From assembly GCA_900557175.1 (NCBI GenBank), contig USSL01000017.1, positions 1 through 16,501 of the forward strand: a DNA stretch of 16,501 bases. Reading direction: 5' to 3'. Under the pieces are notes generated by a model. The model saw only the letters and a program-made list of their open reading frames with translations. It had not been told where the DNA came from and did no database searches. Numbering within the stretch: position 1 is the stretch's first letter; each line of letters opens with the position of its first letter. This document shows, piece after piece, positions 7,134 to 13,431 of this stretch. Both the position numbers and the translations under genes were made by a program. Origin of the DNA: an uncultured Eubacteriales bacterium (GTDB taxonomy: Bacteria; Bacillota; Clostridia; Lachnospirales; Lachnospiraceae).

Positions 7134-8621
7134 TTATAAATCGTGATGTACCATATGTGTATAATCTTCCTCGCTGCCGTATTTATCATCGGCCATCATT
7201 AAATGAACGGCGCTTAATTTGAATGTCTGCGGCAGTGCAAGAATATTCGGATTCGGTCCGACATATTTCTTCTTTGCATCTTCAAGTGCTTCCTCAATCG
7301 TTGCTCTTGTCTTAAGTCCCATACCTCTTGCATAGCCCGGCTGTTCTGCACCACAGATATAAATTGCAGATGTATTCATCTCTGCAATATGGCCGCAGCT
7401 CATCATCGAGAAGCCGTGGAACGGATGGAAAGCATTGCAGTAACGGTATTTGCGGATATATTCCTCATTTGTCGCAAAATATTCGCCGTAGCGGTTCATA
7501 TCTCTTAATGTGTTCATGCCGTCATGCTGGAACATTTCATAACATTCTCTTAAATACGGCCACAATTCGTCATGGAAATAACCGTTGCATGTGGATGCAC
7601 ATATAATAACGCAGTTATCACTCATAATTCTCTTATGACGGATCACCTGAGCTGAGAGCGCCTGCATCAGCATAATCGGATTTGTACCCATGCCGTCGCC
7701 GTAATGGAAAAACTGAGGCATACCAAAAACCATCACATCGTATTTCTTCGTTGCCCACGGCACATAAGTTCTCTTGTCCGCTGTCCGCCATGACTTCGGC
7801 TGCATCATTGCCGCATAACCGCTGTTAATCTCAATCTGTCTGGATTTTGTATCAAGCACTGCATCACAGCAGAAAAACTTCTTGCCCATACATTTTTCCA
7901 TATGCATACCGATCTCATCAAATTTTGTACGCATTAAAGACTTGCCGCTGACAGGCACAAAGTCTTTTCTGTGCATAACTTCAGGAACGTGATGAGAAGC
8001 AATTGAACGCCAGTGTGTGATACCTGTCGCACAATGCTTATAGCCGCCTGAATAACCGCCGTAAGGATTGCCCTGTGTATGTCCGATCAAAATAGCCACA
8101 TCACTGTCATACACATATTTGTTCATTAATACAGGATCGCCTCTGTCTGTCGTTCCGAGATCTACAAGATGGTCATAGTCCTCGCTGTCGTGATTGATAA
8201 TCTGATGGCTGTACCAAAATTCATTAAATAATTCCTCGCCTAATACGTTGCGGATTTCCTGCTCTGTATTCTTTCTGTGAAGACCGTTGGAACAAATGAG
8301 CAAAATATCCTTTTTCTCAACGCCTGCCGCATATAACTCTTTTAAAATAAGCTTAATCGAAATCTTTCTGTGAGATGTCGGCTGCTCGCCGCCCTTGACT
8401 CTGTCCGGGAATACAATTGTCACTTTTGAGCCTTTGTGTGCCAATTCTGACAACGGCTCCATGCCGATCGGATTTCTGATAGACTCCAGTGTTTTCGCTT
8501 CCAGCTCCTCCTCAGGAATACATGGCGGATCCGGCACTGTCACTCCCGGAATAAACACATCTGTTGTATCCGGTAAATTTGCGCTGACGGTTCCCTGTCC
8601 ATATTCAAAATCCAGTTTCAT
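7134..8621 (-). CDS. LarA-family (lactate racemase-like) nickel-pincer racemase/epimerase
   Basis: This 495-residue protein belongs to the LarA superfamily (DUF2088), whose members racemise or epimerise 2-hydroxy acids by hydride transfer on a nickel-pincer nucleotide cofactor. The expected residues can be seen: His115 in NGLHRKN, His181 in LIGHTQG, the cofactor-tethering lysine as Lys195 in YSGGYKHCATG, and a nickel-ligand histidine as His210 or His211 in IASHHVPE. It is about 70 residues longer than lactate racemase (about 425), so lactate is not assured; sugar acids or other hydroxy acids are possible. GGAGG sits upstream of the ATG at 8621. It is the third gene of the pfk-tpi-larA unit. 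The cofactor-making genes larB, larC and larE are not in the window and would have to be elsewhere. Confidence 0.88.
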   Translation of the reverse strand: MKLDFEYGQGTVSANLPDTTDVFIPGVTVPDPPCIPEEELEAKTLESIRNPIGMEPLSELAHKGSKVTIVFPDRVKGGEQPTSHRKISIKLILKELYAAGVEKKDILLICSNGLHRKNTEQEIRNVLGEELFNEFWYSHQIINHDSEDYDHLVDLGTTDRGDPVLMNKYVYDSDVAILIGHTQGNPYGGYSGGYKHCATGITHWRSIASHHVPEVMHRKDFVPVSGKSLMRTKFDEIGMHMEKCMGKKFFCCDAVLDTKSRQIEINSGYAAMMQPKSWRTADKRTYVPWATKKYDVMVFGMPQFFHYGDGMGTNPIMLMQALSAQVIRHKRIMSDNCVIICASTCNGYFHDELWPYLRECYEMFQHDGMNTLRDMNRYGEYFATNEEYIRKYRYCNAFHPFHGFSMMSCGHIAEMNTSAIYICGAEQPGYARGMGLKTRATIEEALEDAKKKYVGPNPNILALPQTFKLSAVHLMMADDKYGSEEDYTHMVHHDL

Positions 8622-8664
8622 AACTTTTACCTCCGATTCTTTTTTGTTTCATGTATGATGAGAT

Positions 8665-8691
8665 GTGCCGCACTTTATGTTCTGCGGTCAC
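8665..8691 (-). other. Intercistronic stem-loop after the TPI-like gene
   Basis: GTGCCGCA and TGCGGTCAC form an eight-base stem with one bulged T and a ten-base loop. It directly abuts the stop codon of the TPI-like gene at 8692 and precedes the larA-like ribosome-binding site. No U-tract follows, so partial termination or transcript protection is more likely than full termination. Confidence 0.4.
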
Positions 8692-9537
8692 TTATGCTCT
8701 GCAGTTATCCATATAAATTTTTATAATTTCCAAATATTCTTCCGGATAAAAACCAATGTCACCCGAAAATCTTGTCAGTGCAATGAGTCCGCCGTCAATT
8801 TCAGGAATAGATGCCAGCATTTTTGCATTATCCGACTTAAGGCCGCCGCCATAGACAACACTCATGCCGCCGGTCACTTCTTTGACAAACTTTGCAATCT
8901 TTTCAATGTAATCTCTGTCCGGCGGTGTCTTTCCCGGCCCGATGGCCCATACCGGCTCATATGCAATGATGACCTGTGACTTATCAACACCATCAAGTCC
9001 CGTCAGCAGCTGTTCGCGAAGAACATCCTGCCATCTGTCCTGTTCTTCGGCTGTCTCGCCGATGCAGTAAAGCACGGACATTCCCTGCCCGACAGCTTCT
9101 TTAATTTCCTTATTCAGAAGGCGGTTGACTGCTGATGTGTCTGCACAGCCTGCCTCTGCCATAATGCCGAGCTTATCACGTCTTTCCTCACAGTGTCCGA
9201 TAATTGTCGTCTCACAGCCTAAAGCCTTTGCGGCACTTGCCGGACGATTTGTCGTAAAAGCGCCGAAGTTTCCGCCGACTGCCGTATTTTCTCTGAAAAC
9301 ACTCTGGCAGCCAACCTTTACAGGGCTGTCCTCACATTTGGCATCTGCGGCACCAATCAGGTGTGCCTCCGGAAAATACATAAGAAAATCAACTTCATTT
9401 TTATCATAGCTTTTAAGCGCTTCCTGTGTCTGCGACACAATATAGCCGCCCCACTGGCTTATATCTGCAATACTGTTGACGCCGCCGTAAACTTTCGGCA
9501 CATCAAATCTTTTCAAATTCAGGCATATGTGCTTCAT
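8692..9537 (-). CDS. Triose-phosphate isomerase paralogue, divergent
   Basis: This is a 281-residue TIM barrel of the TPI family, about 30 residues longer than housekeeping TPI. The catalytic apparatus is recognisable: Asn7 and Lys9 in LNLKRFD (canonical NWKMN), His115 in GHCEERR and the general base Glu194 in AYEPVWAIGPGKTPP, with loop 6 intact. The phosphate-gripping end differs: the usual YGGSV reads YGGGLKSDN (229-237), and the usual DGALVGGASL reads DGGLIALTRFSGDIGFYPEE. This suggests a related but altered substrate, as with the TPI paralogues of tetrose and erythritol pathways. The ATG overlaps the PFK stop by four bases (ATGA), so the two are translationally coupled. A housekeeping tpiA is presumably elsewhere in the genome. 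Confidence 0.85.
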   Translation of the reverse strand: MKHICLNLKRFDVPKVYGGVNSIADISQWGGYIVSQTQEALKSYDKNEVDFLMYFPEAHLIGAADAKCEDSPVKVGCQSVFRENTAVGGNFGAFTTNRPASAAKALGCETTIIGHCEERRDKLGIMAEAGCADTSAVNRLLNKEIKEAVGQGMSVLYCIGETAEEQDRWQDVLREQLLTGLDGVDKSQVIIAYEPVWAIGPGKTPPDRDYIEKIAKFVKEVTGGMSVVYGGGLKSDNAKMLASIPEIDGGLIALTRFSGDIGFYPEEYLEIIKIYMDNCRA

Positions 9538-10721
9538 AACTTTTTCTCCCTTTCATACTTTTCCAGTCTTGTAAACTCCGGCAGATCACCGCCGATCAGC
9601 GGTTTTGCCCACTGAACAAATTCATCAGTCACATCATTGCCGCGGGCATTAATATAGCTTTCCGGAATTTCTTTTTCATACATCATCACTTCTTCAATCG
9701 GTACTCTGAAAGGTTCGATATGATAACTGCCATCCTCGCTGTCTGTCCGCTTAAAACCAATCATAATACCGCTGTCCCCGTCAAGCGCCGCCTTCAGTGC
9801 TTCCCGTCCGGCCATCACCGCCTCATCCCTGTCTGTTGGTGACTGCCATGCAATAGAAGCCCTGCCGCAAATACCCGGCTTTTCATTTCTCGCCTTAATG
9901 CCAAGCTTCTGAATAACAAGATTGGCAAGATGAGCGCCGACATCGCCGTAATAAATAGCTCTCTCTGTTTTAAAAACAGGCGCCACGATCGGCTTTCCGT
10001 CTTTATCTTTAAGACCTTCGCTTGCCACAACGACAACACCGCCAAGCTCATCGTAAAGCTTCTTGACATCTTCAAGAAATTCTTCTTCATTGAAAGGACG
10101 CTCCGGCAAATAAATCAGATGCGGTGCATCGCCCTTTTCCTTTCTCGCAAGCGCCGATGCCGCTGTAATCCAGCCTGCATTCCTGCCCATCGCCTCAATA
10201 ACACAAACATGAATCGGCATCGCCTTCACATCCTCGCCGACTTCATGGGTTGTCGCTGCAATATAGCGTGCCGCACTTCCGTACCCCGGCGTATGGTCTG
10301 TCACTGCAATATCGTTGTCAATTGTCTTTGGAATACCGACAACGCAAATTCCAGCATCCCTGCACGCCTCATGAATCTTTCCGCATGTGTCCATCGTTCC
10401 GTTGCCGCCGTTTAAAAGTACATAGCGGATATTGTACTTTTTAAATATATCCGGCATCTTCTTATAATCATCTTCCCACAAAGCATAGCGTGAAGAACCG
10501 ATGGCTGTTGCCGGCGTCTGTAAAAGAAGCTCTAACTCCTCATCAGGCACAGTGAGTAAATCCAGAAAATCTTCTTTGAAAATCGCTCCCGTACCGCCCA
10601 TCGCACCATAAACCTTATGGACTTTTTTACTTTCTTTAGCTTCCTTAATGACACCGTAAAGTGACGCATTAATGACCGGCGTCGGGCCGCCGCCGTGGAC
10701 AACTAAAACATTTCCTTCCAC
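9534..10721 (-). CDS. Phosphofructokinase family (PfkA-type) sugar-phosphate kinase
   Basis: This 395-residue protein is the first gene of the pfk-tpi-larA unit. The N-terminal LVVHGGGPTPVINASL is the nucleotide-binding GGxxP motif. GGNGTMDT (105-112) corresponds to GGDGS, with Asn in place of the magnesium-binding Asp103; Gly in the next position points to ATP, where PPi-enzymes have Asp. GIPKTIDND (129-137) holds the catalytic Asp135 with the Lys seen in the PPi-type and mixed clades. MGRNAGW and the TDHTPGYGSAARYIA segment place it in the long (about 400-residue) clade. GTG 10721 is chosen over ATG 10736 because AGGAGG lies six bases before it. It may phosphorylate a ketose 6-phosphate other than fructose, to feed the aldolase. 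Confidence 0.87.
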   Translation of the reverse strand: MEGNVLVVHGGGPTPVINASLYGVIKEAKESKKVHKVYGAMGGTGAIFKEDFLDLLTVPDEELELLLQTPATAIGSSRYALWEDDYKKMPDIFKKYNIRYVLLNGGNGTMDTCGKIHEACRDAGICVVGIPKTIDNDIAVTDHTPGYGSAARYIAATTHEVGEDVKAMPIHVCVIEAMGRNAGWITAASALARKEKGDAPHLIYLPERPFNEEEFLEDVKKLYDELGGVVVVASEGLKDKDGKPIVAPVFKTERAIYYGDVGAHLANLVIQKLGIKARNEKPGICGRASIAWQSPTDRDEAVMAGREALKAALDGDSGIMIGFKRTDSEDGSYHIEPFRVPIEEVMMYEKEIPESYINARGNDVTDEFVQWAKPLIGGDLPEFTRLEKYEREKKL

Positions 10722-10759
10722 AATACCCCTCCTCATTTATATATTTTGTTCTTTTTTCC

Positions 10760-10788
10760 ATCATAACACACTTTATCTTTGTGCGGTT
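10760..10788 (-). promoter_or_regulatory. Candidate promoter of pfk-tpi-larA unit
   Basis: TATGAT (10765-10760) is a good -10, but the 17-base-spaced -35 (AACCGC) is poor. The CAAACGTTTG palindrome is centred 39.5 bp from the -10, the same distance as at the ABC promoter. A weak -35 with an upstream site fits an activated promoter. Confidence 0.4.
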
Positions 10789-10797
10789 TGTTTTTTA

Positions 10798-10811
10798 CAC
10801 AAACGTTTGCA
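10798..10811. promoter_or_regulatory. LacI-family operator between pfk and the regulator gene
   Basis: CACAAACGTTTGCA matches 12 of 14 positions of the perfect copy at 7106. The core CAAACGTTTG is at 10800-10809. Its centre lies 39.5 bp from the -10 of the pfk promoter and 41.5 bp from the -10 of the divergent regulator promoter, so one site could serve both. Confidence 0.7.
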
Positions 10812-10821
10812 TGAAATAAAA

Positions 10822-10851
10822 CTAGTTTTTTTGCGTAACATAATTTATACT
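10822..10851 (+). promoter_or_regulatory. Candidate promoter of the LacI-family regulator
   Basis: TATACT at 10846-10851 is a good -10, with no convincing -35 at 17-18 bases upstream (TAGTTT/CTAGTT). The palindrome at 10800 lies upstream, so autoregulation is likely. Confidence 0.4.
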
Positions 10852-10908
10852 GGAAGAAGATAAAAGAACGGATCACATGACAGATTGCATAAAACAGGAG
10901 GAAATTGT

Positions 10909-11943
10909 ATGACTTTAAAAGAGATTGCCGCTGAAGCCGGCGTTTCGGTTTCAACGGTTTCAAGAGTAATTAATAAAAAAGGAACCTCTGCGGCAAGCAA
11001 AGAGGTTCAGGATAAAATATGGGAAATTGTAAGAAGGACAGGTTATTCGCCAAACACCGCCGCACGGAATCTGAAAACCGGCCGCGCCGACGAGCTGGAA
11101 AGCAAACGTTCCCATTCTATTGCTTGTATTTTTGCAAGAACGGACGAACCAATGAAAGATACCTTCTTTTCAACACTTGCCAGAGGTATTGAACAGGAGG
11201 CCTTTAAGCATAATTATATTGTCAAATATATTATTTCATCACTGGATATCAGTAATCCGGCAACCTTCCGTCTGATTACAGAAAATCAGGTTGACGGCGC
11301 AGCCGTCCTCGGACGCTGTGACAAACAGATGCTGAGTTTTCTGAAAAAATATTTCAACTATGTCGTCTACAGCGGTCTCAACAATATCAACGCCAAGTAT
11401 GACCAGATTATATGCGACGGCCATATGGCAGCTGTCAGCGCTATGGAAGAACTGTTTAAGCTTGGACATTCCAAAATCGCTTATATCGGCGAAACACATT
11501 TTGAAAACCGTTATGAAGGCTACTGCAGCGCCCTGACTTCAAAACACCTCCCCATTAAGCGTGACTATATTATAAACACACCGTTAAATACCGAAGGCGG
11601 CTACAACGGCGCCATCAAGCTTTTGAAAAATGCACCCCATGATTTTACGGCAATTTTCTGTCCAAATGACACAACGGCAATCGGCGCCATCAAAGCTTTA
11701 CAGGAAAACAATATGCGTATTCCAAAAGATGTTTCACTCATCAGCATTGATGATATCGAGCTTGCCCAGTACATCAGCCCGATGCTGACAACGATTCACA
11801 TTCCGATTGAAGAAATGGGACAAATGGCAGCAAAGATTTTAATTGACCGCATTGAAGGCGGACATACACTGCCATTAAAGCTTTCTCTGCCGTTTCATTT
11901 GGCAACACGGGAAAGCTGTGCCCAGCCGCGGCGGAATTATTAA
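10909..11943 (+). CDS. LacI/GalR-family transcriptional regulator
   Basis: The protein is 344 residues from ATG 10909, which follows AGGAGG; the in-frame TTG at 10885 would include the ribosome-binding site in the coding region and is rejected. The N-terminal helix-turn-helix MTLKEIAAEAGVSVSTVSRV and the hinge helix NTAARNLKTG are classic. The hinge leucine is the residue that intercalates at a central CG step, in line with the CAAACGTTTG operators nearby. A periplasmic-binding-like effector domain follows (IACIFARTDEP..., a GHSKIAYIGE motif, a CPNDTTAIGAIKAL motif, a SIDDIELAQYISPMLTTI motif). It is divergent from pfk and shares its operator. The likely effector is the imported substrate or a phosphorylated intermediate. 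Operator positions upstream of the -35 suggest it can activate. Confidence 0.93.
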   Translation: MTLKEIAAEAGVSVSTVSRVINKKGTSAASKEVQDKIWEIVRRTGYSPNTAARNLKTGRADELESKRSHSIACIFARTDEPMKDTFFSTLARGIEQEAFKHNYIVKYIISSLDISNPATFRLITENQVDGAAVLGRCDKQMLSFLKKYFNYVVYSGLNNINAKYDQIICDGHMAAVSAMEELFKLGHSKIAYIGETHFENRYEGYCSALTSKHLPIKRDYIINTPLNTEGGYNGAIKLLKNAPHDFTAIFCPNDTTAIGAIKALQENNMRIPKDVSLISIDDIELAQYISPMLTTIHIPIEEMGQMAAKILIDRIEGGHTLPLKLSLPFHLATRESCAQPRRNY

Positions 11944-11973
11944 GGCATAAAGCAGACAAGTCCCTATGGCATA

Positions 11974-12014
11974 AAAATTGCCAGTCTGCGCTTAAAGCAC
12001 AAGCTGGCAATTTT
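11974..12014. terminator. Bidirectional terminator between the regulator and the P-loop gene
   Basis: AAAATTGCCAG (11974-11984) and CTGGCAATTTT (12004-12014) form an 11-base stem with a 19-base loop. On the plus strand the stem ends in TTTTCTTT, on the minus strand in TTTTTATG, so it can stop transcription of both converging genes. The stop codon of the minus-strand gene lies inside the loop, and the distal stem arm encodes its last residues. Confidence 0.7.
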
Positions 12015-13056
12015 CTTTCACATTAAATTTTTCAAAATAAGCATTTTCTTTCGGAATCCACTCACCGATAAACCGTGACAGCATATAAGCGCCGTTGCGT
12101 TCCAAAATTCTTTCTTTTTGCGTCTCTGCATCCAAATCAAGAAATATTCTCAAGTCATAACTATCCCTGAAATACGGATGACAGCTGTAAGAGCCTTCAA
12201 TAATAATCAATTTTCTGCTGCATACACGCACGCTGTCCGTCAGCCGCTGCTGTCCGCAGTCATAGCGCTGATACTCAAACACTTCCCGCGCCTGTGTAAT
12301 CGGTGCAAGCACCTCCTCCTTAAATCGCTCATAATCAATATTTCCGCCGACCTCTAAAAGACGTTCCTCCGTCTTTTGCTCAGGACGCAGAAAAAAATCA
12401 TCCATATGAATCACGCTGCACTGATAGACGTTTGCAAGCAGTCTTGACAAATAGCTTTTTCCGCTGCCGCATCTGCCGTCGATCGCCGCAATGACTGTTT
12501 TTTTATCTGAATATCTTATCTTCCGGTCAATCATTTCAAATACCGGCATATAACGGATATAATCTTCGCTGATCACTCTGTAGGCCGGATGATAGTATTT
12601 TTTATAGACAGCCGAATGATGCACCGCCGGATATCCCTGCTGACGGTATGGGCCAAGATACGCATCAAGCGCCTCTTTGGAAAACGGCACTGCCCCCTGA
12701 GCACAAAGCTCACGCAGCTTCTCAAGCTTTTCTTCAAAACAGGCTGTATCACGATTGACCTGAGCTGCTGTATTCACAAAAAATCGGTTGACTGTTTCCA
12801 GACTCACATGGGCATCAATTCCCGGAAGATGAAGCCGGACAAGTCCATTGCCTATTTTATCGTATAATACGGGAAGCTTTGTTTCCGGCAGCCCTTCATA
12901 CTCTTTATATAACCGGCTTAAGCTGTCCGATGGATTTGCAATCATATGCCCGCCGCCGAACTCGCTTTGAAAAACAAGCTTTACGAGATCACTGATCTGC
13001 ATCTGTGGATATTTTTTTGTATGTTCTATAATAATGTCTTTGAATTTTTCTTTCAT
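11992..13056 (-). CDS. Uridine-kinase-like P-loop kinase with N-terminal extension
   Basis: The protein is 354 residues long. The C-terminal half is a phosphoribulokinase/uridine kinase P-loop domain: Walker A DGRCGSGKS (193-201), HMDDFF with Asp219/Asp220, the GNIDYERF segment (238-245), IIEGSYSCHP (285-293) and an arginine-containing lid region (RILERNG). The first 185 residues match no domain I can name; they contain an FGGGHMI motif (33-39) and a His/Tyr-rich segment (AVHHSAVYKKYYHPAY, 144-159). ABC import does not phosphorylate its cargo, so a kinase is needed, and this gene has its own strong promoter with the regulon palindrome beside it. A role as the substrate kinase is inference; a nucleoside kinase role unrelated to the locus remains possible. 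Confidence 0.8.
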   Translation of the reverse strand: MKEKFKDIIIEHTKKYPQMQISDLVKLVFQSEFGGGHMIANPSDSLSRLYKEYEGLPETKLPVLYDKIGNGLVRLHLPGIDAHVSLETVNRFFVNTAAQVNRDTACFEEKLEKLRELCAQGAVPFSKEALDAYLGPYRQQGYPAVHHSAVYKKYYHPAYRVISEDYIRYMPVFEMIDRKIRYSDKKTVIAAIDGRCGSGKSYLSRLLANVYQCSVIHMDDFFLRPEQKTEERLLEVGGNIDYERFKEEVLAPITQAREVFEYQRYDCGQQRLTDSVRVCSRKLIIIEGSYSCHPYFRDSYDLRIFLDLDAETQKERILERNGAYMLSRFIGEWIPKENAYFEKFNVKENCQLVL

Positions 13057-13087
13057 TTCTTATTCCGCCTGTCTGTCATCCTGATCA

Positions 13088-13103
13088 CACGGATGATTCC
13101 GTG
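13088..13103 (-). other. Leader stem-loop of the P-loop kinase mRNA
   Basis: CACGGA-TGAT-TCCGTG is a perfect six-base stem with a four-base loop, starting about five bases after the inferred transcription start near 13108. It may stabilise the 5' end. A related CACGGAT...TTCCGT hairpin is seen at 5401-5415. Confidence 0.4.
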
Positions 13104-13114
13104 CCCGTAATCAA

Positions 13115-13143
13115 ATTATAGGCAATCCACAGGGAAAAGTCAA
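13115..13143 (-). promoter_or_regulatory. Strong sigma-A promoter of the P-loop kinase
   Basis: On the minus strand TTGACT (13143-13138), a 17-base spacer and TATAAT (13120-13115) form a near-consensus promoter. It overlaps the last codon of the 96-residue gene and leaves a leader of about 50 bases. Confidence 0.8.
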
Positions 13144-13430
13144 CGCAAATTGTCCGCAAACGTTTGAGACAAGTTTTGTACTGCGCGGTCGGCGGCACAG
13201 CAGACCATCGCTTCCCATGATGGGAAGCGGGTGCTTTCGCCGACAAAACGATCAAAAACTTCTTTATCATAAACCATAATATCCGATTTCCAATTAACAA
13301 ACACTGCGCTTGAAAACTGAAAAGCATCAAATGTTTTAAAGTTTGTTTCTGCCTGCATAAATTCATCTGTGAATATGTCTTTGAGGTACTGCTTAAATTG
13401 TGCAGGCGCATCAACGTATTCAAATGCCAT
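13140..13430 (-). CDS. Hypothetical protein, 96 residues
   Basis: I do not recognise this protein. It starts at ATG 13430, one base after the DUF362 stop codon, and its ribosome-binding site CAGGAG lies inside the last codons of that gene, so it is translationally coupled and belongs to the CoA-transferase operon. It is acidic and aromatic-rich, with no signal peptide, membrane segment or clear metal motif; two adjacent cysteines occur in MVCCAADRAV (about 75-84). The 3' end overlaps the downstream promoter and a LacI-type palindrome, so the last 20 codons are under a double constraint. It may be a small partner of the DUF362 protein; that is a guess from position only. Confidence 0.6.
   Translation of the reverse strand: MAFEYVDAPAQFKQYLKDIFTDEFMQAETNFKTFDAFQFSSAVFVNWKSDIMVYDKEVFDRFVGESTRFPSWEAMVCCAADRAVQNLSQTFADNLR
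13155..13168. promoter_or_regulatory. LacI-family operator-like site upstream of the P-loop kinase
   Basis: CGCAAACGTTTGAG contains the ten-base core CAAACGTTTG (13157-13166). It matches 11 of 14 positions of the perfect copy and is centred 41.5 bp from the -10 of the kinase promoter. It lies inside the coding end of the 96-residue gene, so chance is possible, but the distance matches the other sites. Confidence 0.55.
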
Positions 13431-13431
13431 T

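Noticed and set aside
9930..10415. 161-codon plus-strand frame opposite the PFK-like gene
   Set aside because: It is a shadow with Cys/Arg-rich composition and no start signal.
11100..11112. CAAACGTT-like half palindrome in the regulator coding region
   Set aside because: Only half of the site is present and it is not near a promoter, so chance is likely.
13085..13423. 112-codon alternative minus-strand frame overlapping the 96-residue gene
   Set aside because: The 96-residue frame has a well-placed ribosome-binding site and couples to the DUF362 stop; the alternative has no such signal and runs through the kinase promoter.
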